Source: Alphaproteobacteria bacterium
GTDB lineage: Bacteria; Pseudomonadota; Alphaproteobacteria; Caulobacterales; Hyphomonadaceae
Length of the DNA stretch: 49,674 nt
Assembly (NCBI GenBank): GCA_018222605.1
Contig: JAAEZZ010000015.1
Coordinates: 1 to 49,674 of the forward strand
Reading direction: 5' to 3'
This document shows, piece by piece, positions 1 through 7,412 of this stretch (the first letter of the stretch is position 1; each line of letters starts with the position of its first letter). The notes under the pieces are model-generated. The model was given only the letters and a program-made list of their open reading frames with translations, was not told the DNA's origin and searched no databases. The position numbers and the translations under genes were made by a program.

Positions 1-51
1 CCTGACCCTGCCCCCACGACCAGAACGGTACCTGATCCGGCCCCCGTGTGA
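1..51 (+). CDS. 3' end of an unidentified gene (partial)
   Basis: The first 51 bases read in frame 1 as a 16-residue tail ending in TGA. The tail contains the motif PDPAP twice, so it looks like the proline/aspartate-rich C-terminus of a protein that starts outside the window. The reading frame is short, so chance cannot be excluded, and no function can be given. Confidence 0.3.
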   Translation, partial: PDPAPTTRTVPDPAPV

Positions 52-129
52 GCAGACCTGAAGTATGGGGCGGGCGGGTTTCAGACGGATTGGGTGATCT
101 GTATCCGACAAACTTCCGCACCTGTCGCC

Positions 130-160
130 CTGGACCCCGGCCTGCGCCGGGATGAGCGGA
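130..160. repeat. REP-like GC-rich palindrome
   Basis: A perfect CCCGGC/GCCGGG stem (136-141 and 146-151) with a 4-base loop sits in a context of the type ctggacccc...gggatgag. Short palindromes of this style are common between genes in alphaproteobacteria. It lies in the non-coding stretch 52-203. Confidence 0.45.
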
Positions 161-203
161 AGAGAGGGCGGGCGGGCCTATCCCAATATTACGTGCACGT
201 AGA

Positions 204-231
204 AAACGGGCCAGACTATGCTGGCCCGTTT
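204..231 (-). terminator. Intrinsic terminator, probably bidirectional
   Basis: A perfect 11-bp stem (204-214 with 221-231) closes a 6-base loop. On the minus strand it is followed by a T-rich run, 26 bases past the stop of the small gene at 258-449. A looser T-rich run also follows on the plus strand. Confidence 0.7.
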
Positions 232-257
232 CGGTATTTTGATGTTGATAAACCGTA

Positions 258-449
258 TCAGCGCGCGCGGGTGCGTTGTTTATTGGGCGTGCTGGTGACG
301 CGGTTTGCCACGGCGGGGATCAGTTTGGGGCTGGCCGTGTTGGTGTGGTGGCCGAGATACCGGCGCAGCAGCGTGCGCGCGGCATACCCCGCGCCAGCCG
401 TGGCGAGGGCAGAGCCTGTAAAGATGACGGCTTTCTTCCAGAATTGCAT
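258..449 (-). CDS. Small single-pass membrane protein, unknown function
   Basis: This 63-residue protein starts MQFWKKAV. It has one hydrophobic segment rich in Gly and Ala (about residues 7-23), followed by a basic stretch with RTLLRRYL and a polar tail. A GGAG ribosome site lies 9 bases before the ATG and a strong hairpin terminator lies downstream, so it is probably expressed. Its layout resembles the product of 905-1123 (short Gly/Ala transmembrane segment, then basic RxxxRRYL/RKYLRK), so the two could be distant paralogues. I do not recognise the family. Confidence 0.55.
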   Translation of the reverse strand: MQFWKKAVIFTGSALATAGAGYAARTLLRRYLGHHTNTASPKLIPAVANRVTSTPNKQRTRAR

Positions 450-525
450 GGCGGAGGTCTCCTGTCAGGGTTCATATCTAAAGGCTAAACGCGGCACCTG
501 ACAGGAGAGTTCCGGCAAGGGGCCT

Positions 526-735
526 CTATATTCCGTGGCCTGCACGCAGGCCCGGAGCCGGACGCGGCTGACGACGCGTGCGCAGGGCATGGGCCATGTC
601 TGTCATCGGCGTGGTGGCATCATGGTCAAACTCACCCGTTCCGAGACGGGCATGATGCACCGCGCGGCGCACGTCTGCCTGAGTATCGGCGCAGACCGTT
701 TGTGAAGCTGTGACGATTGTTTTCCAGAGATTCAT
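526..735 (-). CDS. Small hypothetical protein
   Basis: This 69-residue reading frame starts MNLWKTIV and is preceded by a clear GAGGAGA ribosome site 6 bases before the ATG. The leader resembles that of the small gene at 258-449. The product is polar, His/Arg/Asp-rich, with no evident membrane segment or motif. The ribosome site and its place between two similarly arranged small genes support coding; the low-complexity composition argues for caution. Confidence 0.4.
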   Translation of the reverse strand: MNLWKTIVTASQTVCADTQADVRRAVHHARLGTGEFDHDATTPMTDMAHALRTRRQPRPAPGLRAGHGI

Positions 736-857
736 GGGAAGTCTCCTCTACCTTTATGTCATGGGTCTGTTGCCCATATGAGGAGAATATACGCCTGTCC
801 CGCCATGGGCTGAACCCGCTTTGGCATGAATTCCCTGTCATCTGGCGCGCACGAAAA

Positions 858-879
858 AGGGCCGCACATCGGCGGCCCT
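858..879 (-). terminator. Intrinsic terminator of the small membrane protein gene
   Basis: A perfect 8-bp stem AGGGCCGC/GCGGCCCT (858-865 with 872-879) is followed on the minus strand by TTTTTCG. It lies 25 bases past the stop of the gene at 905-1123. Confidence 0.75.
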
Positions 880-904
880 GATTTCGCGTGGGGATGAAGA
901 TTTA

Positions 905-1123
905 TCAGTGCGCCGTCATCTGGTCGCCCTGTGGCTGTGTTTGCGGCGCCTGCTGACGCGGCGTGGCCTGTATGCCGGACTTGCCGTTCAGGCGGGGCGT
1001 TTCATCGGTGTTTTCCGCACGACGCTTGCGAAGATATTTGCGGCCATATTTCTGGCCTGCGAAGGCAGCGCCCGCTGCCGTAACGAGACCGGCAGCAAGG
1101 AAAAGCTTGTTCTGGCGTTTCAT
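905..1123 (-). CDS. Small membrane-anchored basic protein, unknown function
   Basis: This 72-residue protein begins MKRQNKLF. A Gly/Ala-rich hydrophobic segment (about residues 7-22) is followed by a Lys/Arg/Tyr cluster (KYGRKYLRKRR) and a Gln/Pro-rich polar tail. The start is chosen at 1123 because AAAGGAG lies 8 bases upstream; an in-frame ATG at 1150 would lie upstream of that ribosome site. It ends in a strong terminator. The topology suggests an inner-membrane anchor with a cytoplasmic basic tail. I do not recognise the family. Confidence 0.6.
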   Translation of the reverse strand: MKRQNKLFLAAGLVTAAGAAFAGQKYGRKYLRKRRAENTDETPRLNGKSGIQATPRQQAPQTQPQGDQMTAH

Positions 1124-1273
1124 GAGTCTTGCTCCTTTCGTTCGTTTCATTCGCCGGGGCCTCTTGCCCTCGGGTATCGCCTAATCAATGCATGGGCCGG
1201 CGGACTTGTTCCGTTACAGCCGGGTAAGGCGCTTTCGCTTTTCTTCTGGCGCCGGGGCGGGTAAAGCCGGGGC

Positions 1274-2035
1274 ATGAGCCTGAAAACCCGCATCATCCCC
1301 TGCCTCGACGTGAAAGACGGACGCACCGTGAAGGGCGTCAATTTTGTGGACCTGAAAGATGCCGGCGACCCGGTGGCGTTGGCGAAAGCCTATGATGCGC
1401 AGGGCGCCGACGAGCTGTGCTTCTTGGATATCACCGCCAGCCATGAAGGGCGCGGCACGCTGATGGACATTGTCTCTGCGACGGCCGAGCAATGCTTCAT
1501 GCCGCTGACCGTGGGCGGGGGCGTGCGCAGCGCGGAGGATATGGTCGCGCTGCTGAGGGCCGGGGCGGACAAGGTGGCGATCAATTCCGCCGCCGTGGCA
1601 GACCCGGATGTGATCAGCCGCTGCGCCGCAAAGGCCGGCGCGCAGGCCGTGGTCGTCGCCATCGATGCGCGCCGCGTGGGCGATCACTGGGAGATCTTCA
1701 CCCATGGCGGGCGCAAGGAAACCGGCATCAATGCGGTGGAGTTCGCGCGCCTGGCCGAACAGAAGGGCGCCGGCGAAATCCTGCTGACCAGTATGGACAA
1801 GGATGGCACGAAATCCGGCTATGACATCCCGCTGCTGAAAGCTGTGACGTCTGCGGTGAATGTGCCGGTGGTGGCCAGCGGCGGCGCGGGCAGTGTGGAT
1901 GACATGCCGCCGGCAGTGCTGGAAGGCGGCGCGACGGCGGTGCTGGCGGCCTCGATCTTCCATTTCGGCGAAGCGACGGTGGCCGATGCCCGGCGGGCGC
2001 TGTCTGAGGCCGGGGCACCGGTCAGGCCGCTTTAG
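1274..2035 (+). CDS. hisF: Imidazole glycerol phosphate synthase subunit HisF
   Basis: The cyclase subunit of IGP synthase joins PRFAR with ammonia delivered by HisH, giving IGP and AICAR in histidine synthesis; it acts in the cytoplasm. The 253-residue product has the usual family length and is a (beta/alpha)8 barrel. The N-terminal IIPCLDV carries catalytic Asp12 and VVVAIDARR carries the second catalytic Asp131. The phosphate-binding loops TVGGGVR and VVASGGAG are both present. In many relatives hisH and hisA lie just upstream of hisF and hisE just downstream. Here small unrelated genes lie upstream, and hisE is separated by an opposing crotonase gene. Confidence 0.97.
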   Translation: MSLKTRIIPCLDVKDGRTVKGVNFVDLKDAGDPVALAKAYDAQGADELCFLDITASHEGRGTLMDIVSATAEQCFMPLTVGGGVRSAEDMVALLRAGADKVAINSAAVADPDVISRCAAKAGAQAVVVAIDARRVGDHWEIFTHGGRKETGINAVEFARLAEQKGAGEILLTSMDKDGTKSGYDIPLLKAVTSAVNVPVVASGGAGSVDDMPPAVLEGGATAVLAASIFHFGEATVADARRALSEAGAPVRPL

Positions 2036-2066
2036 GCATCCGCTGCGGCCTGAACCGGGCTGGTAT

Positions 2067-2879
2067 CTAGTCGGTGAACACCGGCTTGCGCTTTTGCATC
2101 TGGGACATGACGGCTTCCATCTGGTTTGGGGTTCGCATGATCTTTGACTGTTCGTCGGATTCTGCCTGCAGCAGTTCCGCATCTGTCGCGTCCTGCATCA
2201 TGTTGAAGAGGCGCTTGGAGGCCTTCATGGCATCCGGATTCTTCTGCGCGAACTGCTTCGCCAGCGCCAGCGCGTCTTCATAGGGCGTGTCGGAGACATG
2301 CGTAGCAAAGCCCATCTCATGCGCCTCGCGGCCACTGAATTCGCGATTGGTGTAGGTCAGCTCCCGCAGCACATCATCGCGGACATTGCCCCGCCAGAGC
2401 GGAAAGCCCGCCATGTCCGGCACGAGGCCCCATTTCATCTCCATGATGGCGCAGCGCGTATCAGGATGGATAAAGCGGATGTCGGCGCCGGAGAGAACCT
2501 GAAAGCCGCCGCCAAACGCGACACCATGCGCCGCAGCGATCACCGGTGCAGGCACCTCCCGCCAGCCCCAGGCGACATATTGCGCGCGATTGGCGATGCC
2601 ATTGGTACGATCGCCGAGACTGCGGGTCGGGTCTTTCGTGACCTTGTCGTCACTGTCTTCATTACTGCCAAGGCTGGACAGGTCGAGACCGGCGCAGAAG
2701 GCGCGGCCCTCCCCAGAGACGACCACGGCGCGCAGACCCTTCATGCTCTTCAACTGCTCGATGGCCTCAACGATGCCATTGAACATGGCGGTGTCGAGCG
2801 CATTCATCTTGTCGGTGCGAATGAAGCGGACATCGGCAATGCCGTCATCCAGCATGGTGATGGAGACCCGGTCTTTCAT
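2067..2879 (-). CDS. Crotonase/enoyl-CoA hydratase family protein
   Basis: This 270-residue protein is of the crotonase fold and probably acts on an acyl-CoA in fatty-acid or related breakdown. It shows the oxyanion-hole loops GRAFCAGLD and HGVAFGGGFQ. At the position of the first catalytic Glu of classic hydratases there is Gln (GGGFQ). The following WGLVPDMAG carries an Asp where isomerase members have one. This fits the subgroup annotated as crotonase family protein more than a proven hydratase, so the exact reaction is open. It is encoded opposite to, and between, hisF and hisE. Confidence 0.88.
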   Translation of the reverse strand: MKDRVSITMLDDGIADVRFIRTDKMNALDTAMFNGIVEAIEQLKSMKGLRAVVVSGEGRAFCAGLDLSSLGSNEDSDDKVTKDPTRSLGDRTNGIANRAQYVAWGWREVPAPVIAAAHGVAFGGGFQVLSGADIRFIHPDTRCAIMEMKWGLVPDMAGFPLWRGNVRDDVLRELTYTNREFSGREAHEMGFATHVSDTPYEDALALAKQFAQKNPDAMKASKRLFNMMQDATDAELLQAESDEQSKIMRTPNQMEAVMSQMQKRKPVFTD

Positions 2880-2979
2880 GGCTCTTTTTCCTGATCTTGT
2901 GGCGTTCCTCTTTGCCTAAAGTGACGGCCGGGCGGGGAAGGTCAAGCGGTCAGGCTTCCTCACGTCGCGTAAGTGCGCT

Positions 2980-3339
2980 ATGGCGCGGGGCATGACTGAT
3001 CTTGGCTCTTCCGACCGCCTCGCTGCAGCGCTTGCGCATCTCGGCACCACTATCGACGCCCGGGCAAAAGAGGGCGATGCCTCCACCTCATGGACGGCCA
3101 AGCTGTTGGCAAAAGGGCCGGATGCCTGCGCCGAAAAGGTTCATGAGGAAGGCCAGGAACTGGCCGAGGCCGTGATGAAGGAAAGCGATGACCGTGTCGC
3201 CAGCGAAGCCGCCGATGTGCTGTATCACGCCTTTGTGGCCCTGCGCGCACGCGGTGTGAGCCTGGATGACGTCGCCGCTGCGCTGGAAAAACGCCAGGGC
3301 ATCAGCGGTATTGACGAAAAGGCGGGACGGGGCGGTTAG
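2980..3339 (+). CDS. hisE: Phosphoribosyl-ATP pyrophosphatase HisE
   Basis: The enzyme hydrolyses PR-ATP to PR-AMP and pyrophosphate, the second step of histidine synthesis. The product is an all-alpha MazG-like protein with the metal-binding Glu/Asp helices KVHEEGQELAEA and SEAADVLYHAFVAL, plus the typical TAKLL segment. A second in-frame ATG at 2992 (MTDLGSSD) is equally possible; neither start has a convincing ribosome site. It has the same orientation as hisF but is cut off from it by the crotonase gene, so it needs its own promoter in 2880-2979, where the crotonase start also lies. Confidence 0.92.
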   Translation: MARGMTDLGSSDRLAAALAHLGTTIDARAKEGDASTSWTAKLLAKGPDACAEKVHEEGQELAEAVMKESDDRVASEAADVLYHAFVALRARGVSLDDVAAALEKRQGISGIDEKAGRGG

Positions 3340-3356
3340 TCCTGCACGCTGACGCT

Positions 3357-3382
3357 TCATCCTTCGACTTCGCTCAGGATGA
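3357..3382. repeat. REP-like palindrome between convergent genes
   Basis: A TCATCCT/AGGATGA stem (7 bp, 3357-3363 with 3376-3382) surrounds the core tcgacttcgctc. This wording is typical of dispersed intergenic palindromes in alphaproteobacteria. It sits in the 52-bp gap between the stops of hisE and the gene at 3392-4126, where it may also act as a weak terminator. Confidence 0.55.
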
Positions 3383-3391
3383 GTCGCGGGC

Positions 3392-4126
3392 CTAAACGTC
3401 TTTCGGCGGCTTCAGGCGGCGTTTGGTCTGGTGGCTGTCAGCCTTGTCGCCGGTGGGTTTCTGGCCCTTCATGTAGTGGCGCTGCCAGCGTTCCTTCATG
3501 GCGTTTTCCTCACCGCTCTTGAGGCGTGTATTGAAATCCGCCCGGCTTTCGCTCCAGGCATTATATTCCTTCACGAGTTCCTCATTTGAGCGCAGCAGCT
3601 TGCGTTCGGGCTGAACCTCTTCGAGCTTTTTGTGCTCCATCAGCGTGATGAAGGCGAAGGGCTCTCCCTTTTCAAAGATCACCTCGCCTGGCCTTGTCAT
3701 CTGCCAGTTCATCGTGAACGGGAAAGGCAGCCAGTCTGTCTCAACGAGGCCCGTCAGCGGATAGATGCCATCCTTCGGCCAGTTCGGCGCACCGGTGACC
3801 CAGACGCCCCAACCCGGCGGCGTGCGGAACAAATGGCCGGTATGGAAGGTGACAATGCCGCGCATGAAGTGCGCGTCGGCAAAGCTGGAAATCGCCTTCG
3901 GGTCGCCGCGTGTCAGCAGTTGAATATCCTCATTCCGGGGGCCGCCATTCCATTTGATCTTGATATCCATCGGGCAGAGCAGTTCCCAGCCCGTGGAATT
4001 CGCCATGGTCAGCGGCAGGCAGCGATAGGGGTGGCGATCGGTAAAGGCATCCATCCAGTCCCGGTTGGAGCGGGCGGGCACCAGATCCGGTGCGACGTCG
4101 TAGATCTTGTAACAATCGAGATGCAT
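3392..4126 (-). CDS. Conserved hypothetical protein (DUF6065-like)
   Basis: This 244-residue soluble protein begins MHLDCYKIYD. It is rich in aromatic residues (WELLCPMDIKIKWNGG, TPPGWGVWVTG, WLPFPFTMNWQ) and ends in a charged, Lys-rich tail (KRRLKPPKDV). No signal peptide or membrane segment is seen. The N-terminal layout and the PFPFTMNWQ segment recall proteins annotated as DUF6065. No biochemical role is known to me. It converges on hisE and diverges from the deacylase gene at 4185. Confidence 0.75.
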   Translation of the reverse strand: MHLDCYKIYDVAPDLVPARSNRDWMDAFTDRHPYRCLPLTMANSTGWELLCPMDIKIKWNGGPRNEDIQLLTRGDPKAISSFADAHFMRGIVTFHTGHLFRTPPGWGVWVTGAPNWPKDGIYPLTGLVETDWLPFPFTMNWQMTRPGEVIFEKGEPFAFITLMEHKKLEEVQPERKLLRSNEELVKEYNAWSESRADFNTRLKSGEENAMKERWQRHYMKGQKPTGDKADSHQTKRRLKPPKDV

Positions 4127-4184
4127 GGAAGGCCTGTCCTAACGGTGCTTGACGAGAGGCCCAAGTCTTGGCCCAAAGGCCCCC

Positions 4185-4682
4185 ATGACTGCAAGCCCTG
4201 ATGATCTGTTCGCCTATCTTGATGAAATAGGTATTGCCCACAGCACGCACTGGCATGAGCCGACCTTTACCGTGGAGGAGGGCCGGGATCTGAAAGCCAG
4301 CCTGCCCGGCGGGCACACGAAGAATTTGTTCCTGAAAGACAAGGACGGCACCCTCGTGCTGATCGCGGCAGAGGCCCATTCTCAGCTGAAGCTGAACCAG
4401 CTGCACAAGTTGGTCGGCACGAAACGGCTGTCTTTCGGCCCGGCAGAATTGATGCAGGAGGTGCTGGGTGTTCAGCCGGGCTCTGTCACCGCCTTTGCCC
4501 TGATGAATGACCAGGCGGGCCGCGTGCGCTTTCTGGTCGATACCGCGCTGATGGAACATGAACCGGTCAATTTCCACCCTATGACCAATACCGGCACGAC
4601 CGCGATCAGCCGGGCGGATTTTCGCAAATTTGTGGAGGCGACCGGTCATGATTTTGAAATCGTGGACTTCACGCAGCTTTAG
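4185..4682 (+). CDS. Prolyl-tRNA deacylase (ProX/YbaK family)
   Basis: This free-standing editing domain hydrolyses mischarged tRNA, most likely Ala-tRNA(Pro), in the cytoplasm. The 165-residue product matches the family: HWHEPTFTVEEG near the N-terminus, GGHTKNLFLKDK with the conserved Lys, and the GSVTAFAL strand. The start at 4185 gives the usual family N-terminus (MTASPDDLFAYLDE); an upstream ATG at 4149 would add 12 atypical residues. The last 14 codons are repeated at 9023-9063, which marks this 3' end as one edge of a probable insertion. Confidence 0.9.
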   Translation: MTASPDDLFAYLDEIGIAHSTHWHEPTFTVEEGRDLKASLPGGHTKNLFLKDKDGTLVLIAAEAHSQLKLNQLHKLVGTKRLSFGPAELMQEVLGVQPGSVTAFALMNDQAGRVRFLVDTALMEHEPVNFHPMTNTGTTAISRADFRKFVEATGHDFEIVDFTQL

Positions 4683-4686
4683 CGCC
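4642..4686 (+). repeat. Direct repeat, left copy (3' end of the deacylase gene)
   Basis: This 45-bp stretch, covering the last codons and stop of the tRNA deacylase gene, recurs at 9023-9067 with 42 of 45 bases identical and the reading frame kept. It bounds the TonB receptor/sulfotransferase pair on the left. Confidence 0.9.
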
Positions 4687-4696
4687 CCAAAAGACA

Positions 4697-4720
4697 GGGC
4701 CGCCTTTCTCAAGACGGCCC
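4697..4720 (-). terminator. Terminator between convergent genes
   Basis: A GGGCCG/CGGCCC stem (4697-4702 with 4715-4720) is followed on the minus strand by TGTCTTTTG. It lies 26 bases past the stop of the TonB receptor gene and just after the deacylase gene, so it may serve both. Confidence 0.6.
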
Positions 4721-4746
4721 CATCCCCCACATACTCCTTAAAAGGA

Positions 4747-7257
4747 TTATTCGAATTTGTACTTGAAGCGCACGCCGATGGAGCGCGGCGCCCCGACATG
4801 CGTGTAATAGGTCCGCACATAGACCGGACCACCGTCATCATCCGTCAGAGTCTGGTTGTAGAGGCCGGTGCCAACGACACCCGTCTCATAGAACTCATCG
4901 AAGAGGTTGTTGACGAACAGCGTGGCCTGCCAGTCGCCAGTATCATAGACCGCTGAGACATTGGCCACGCCGAAGGAATCCAGCGTCAGGCCATCGCCGC
5001 GCGCACCTGTGCGGCTGAGCACATCCCCCTGCCACGTATAGCCCGCATTGAAGGTGACCTCGGCGCCATTGTCCAATGGCATCAAATAGCTTCCAAAGAC
5101 GGAGAACTGGTCTTCCGGTGAACCGGGCAGACGGTCTCCATCCTGGCCGTCGAGCAGGACGGTATCAAAGCCGGGGGTCGAGATCGTGCTGACAAGGCCG
5201 GGGGCGTCTGCCGTGAGCTTCGCCTCGGTATGGCTGTAGCTGCCGCGAAGGGAGAACTGATCGCTGACGAGCCAGCCCCCGCTCAACTCGAACCCCTTGG
5301 TCTCCGCGCCCTCGGCATTGACCGTGATCGGAATGGATGCGTTGATGGTGGCAGAACTTAGCTGCGGATCGGTCCATTCGATATAGTAGACTGAGCCGTT
5401 GAGCGTTGCCCGGCCATCCAGGAGCGTGGTCTTGAAGCCGAGTTCATAGTTGGTGGTTGTGTCGGGGCCATACTGGGTCTCGTCCCGGGTGGACACATCA
5501 TCCGCGTCGGGGCCGAATTGCTGCCCCGGCTCAAGTGCGCAGGCACCCTGCTGGTTGTCTGTCGGATCATAGGCCGGACAAACCGCAATGCCGTTGGAAT
5601 TGCCGATGCGATATCCTTCGCTGACGGTGAAATACCCGAGAATGTCGTCGGTGAACTTGTATGACGTATTGAATTTGAACAATGTTCCGTCATCGGATTG
5701 ACTAGTACGCTCGGTGCCGCCTGGGCTGCCGGCTGCAAAGTCGGCCTTCAGGCTGTCTTCCATCGCGCTGATGCCGACTGTCTGCGTGTAATCCGGCCCG
5801 CTATCAAAGAGAGGGAAATCCACATCGCTGTAGGATTCCAGATCATATTCATAATAGCGCCCGCCAAGTGTAACGGTCCAACGGTCTGTTATATCAAACC
5901 CGATTTCACCAAAGAGCGCGGCTTCTTCGAGGCTGGAGTAGAACTGGGAGTAGTACTCAAGATCATCCGGGCGGTCGAAACCAACATAGTCTGCATAGCC
6001 CGGCGTATACTCTTCGGAATAGGAGATGACATCCGAATTGTTGTAGAATGCACCGATGATCCAGTTGAAGCGGCTGTCAGTTGTCGAGACGAGACGGACT
6101 TCCTGGTTAAAGGTGGTCGTACGGCCCTTTTCATGCGTATACGCCGTGAAGGTCGGGAAGAGTTCATAGCTGTAATCCAGCGAGATCAGCAGGTCTGTCT
6201 GGTCACGCTGGCCGTCATCGTCGAACCGGGAATAGCCGGTTGCGGAGGTAAGCTCCGCAAAGCCGAGGTCTGCAACGAGTTCAAGAGCGAGCAGCTGGTT
6301 GGTGATCTCGTTCGGCTCAGGCACGCGCTTGGCCAGTTCGTACTTTCCGGTTGGCACCGTGGAACGCCAGCTGGAGCCCTGGCGGCCGTCAATGTCGGAC
6401 TTCTGATAGTAATAGGTCAGTGTTCCGTCGAGCCAGTTGACCGGCTCCCACCGGGCGGCCAGACGGCCGGACAGGGTCCGCTCGCCATTGGCATCGGTGA
6501 TGGTGCGCAGATTGGCGGCAATATCATCAGGGTCGGTAAAGTCCGGATCAGGATCGGAGACGCCGATGTCCTGGACCACATAGGGATAGTCGATGAATCC
6601 GGAATCGTCCTGGTAATCGATCGAGCCCCGAATGGCGAATGTGTCGCTGAACGTCTTGTTGAAGGTGAGGCCCGTCTCATAGCTGAGGCTGGCCGCTTCG
6701 GAATATTTGGAGATTTCCGAACGCACTTCCAACGTATCTGTATCGAATTGCGGCTTGACGGGAATGTAGCGGATCGCCCCGCCCAGCGTGCCCGCGCCAT
6801 AGAGCGTTCCCTGCGGCCCGAGGAGAACCTCGACGCGCTCCAGATCGTTCAGCTTCAGGTCCACGAAGAGTGGAATCTCGCCGATATAGGTGGCCACAGT
6901 GCCGCCGCCATCATTGTTGCCATCCCCGGAACCGAGACCGTCAGCGTTCAGACCCCTGACGATGATCGGGTTCCCCTGGCGACCCCCGCGGTCGACCACG
7001 TTGATCCCCGGAATATAGGCAACAACATCCGACAATTCGTCGAAGCCCTGTTCTTCGATCTGGTCAGCACCGAGCGCGGCGATGTTCAATGGAATATCCT
7101 GCACGCTTTCGGCGCGGCGGGTAGCGGTGACGGTAATCGTCTGAGCGCGCAGCTCAGTATCGGTATCTGTATCAGCGTCCTGCGCGGAAGCGCCGAGCGC
7201 CAGGCCGACAGACAGGACAGCAAAGCTCGCCTGTTGTAGCAAGGTTGATCTGGACAT
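4747..7257 (-). CDS. TonB-dependent outer-membrane receptor
   Basis: This 836-residue energy-driven outer-membrane transporter has an unknown ligand. The signal peptide (MSRSTLLQQ... to ASA-Q, about residue 25) is followed by a TonB-box-like TITVTATRR (about 40-48). Next comes a plug domain (DIPLNIAALG, VRGLNADG, LGPQGTLYGAGTLGGAIRY), then a 22-strand-type barrel ending in FKYKFE. The start at 7257 has GGAGAG 7 bases upstream. It is divergent from a TPR-sulfotransferase gene, a pairing seen in other marine alphaproteobacteria. Both genes lie between copies of a 45-bp direct repeat. The plug is Asp/Gly-rich (GSGDGNNDGGGT). Confidence 0.95.
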   Translation of the reverse strand: MSRSTLLQQASFAVLSVGLALGASAQDADTDTDTELRAQTITVTATRRAESVQDIPLNIAALGADQIEEQGFDELSDVVAYIPGINVVDRGGRQGNPIIVRGLNADGLGSGDGNNDGGGTVATYIGEIPLFVDLKLNDLERVEVLLGPQGTLYGAGTLGGAIRYIPVKPQFDTDTLEVRSEISKYSEAASLSYETGLTFNKTFSDTFAIRGSIDYQDDSGFIDYPYVVQDIGVSDPDPDFTDPDDIAANLRTITDANGERTLSGRLAARWEPVNWLDGTLTYYYQKSDIDGRQGSSWRSTVPTGKYELAKRVPEPNEITNQLLALELVADLGFAELTSATGYSRFDDDGQRDQTDLLISLDYSYELFPTFTAYTHEKGRTTTFNQEVRLVSTTDSRFNWIIGAFYNNSDVISYSEEYTPGYADYVGFDRPDDLEYYSQFYSSLEEAALFGEIGFDITDRWTVTLGGRYYEYDLESYSDVDFPLFDSGPDYTQTVGISAMEDSLKADFAAGSPGGTERTSQSDDGTLFKFNTSYKFTDDILGYFTVSEGYRIGNSNGIAVCPAYDPTDNQQGACALEPGQQFGPDADDVSTRDETQYGPDTTTNYELGFKTTLLDGRATLNGSVYYIEWTDPQLSSATINASIPITVNAEGAETKGFELSGGWLVSDQFSLRGSYSHTEAKLTADAPGLVSTISTPGFDTVLLDGQDGDRLPGSPEDQFSVFGSYLMPLDNGAEVTFNAGYTWQGDVLSRTGARGDGLTLDSFGVANVSAVYDTGDWQATLFVNNLFDEFYETGVVGTGLYNQTLTDDDGGPVYVRTYYTHVGAPRSIGVRFKYKFE

Positions 7258-7412
7258 TTGGAAACTCTCCTCAAAAAACCACCTCACCGGCTGTCAGTAG
7301 GCGTGATGACCCTGTTCCACGCAAGCTGGCGACGTGCTGTAATGAGAATTTGCGTCACTATTTGACATCCAGGGTACAGAAATTGCCCGTTGGAAGCAGC
7401 AAAGGCATATCT

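Noticed and set aside
1214..2182. A 322-codon open frame opposite hisF
   Set aside because: hisF has both catalytic Asp residues and full length; the reverse frame is Arg/His-rich with no motif.
5698..7239. A 513-codon open frame on the plus strand opposite the TonB receptor
   Set aside because: It is antisense to a clear receptor gene with signal peptide, TonB box and barrel end; its product has no motif. It is a by-product of high GC codon use.
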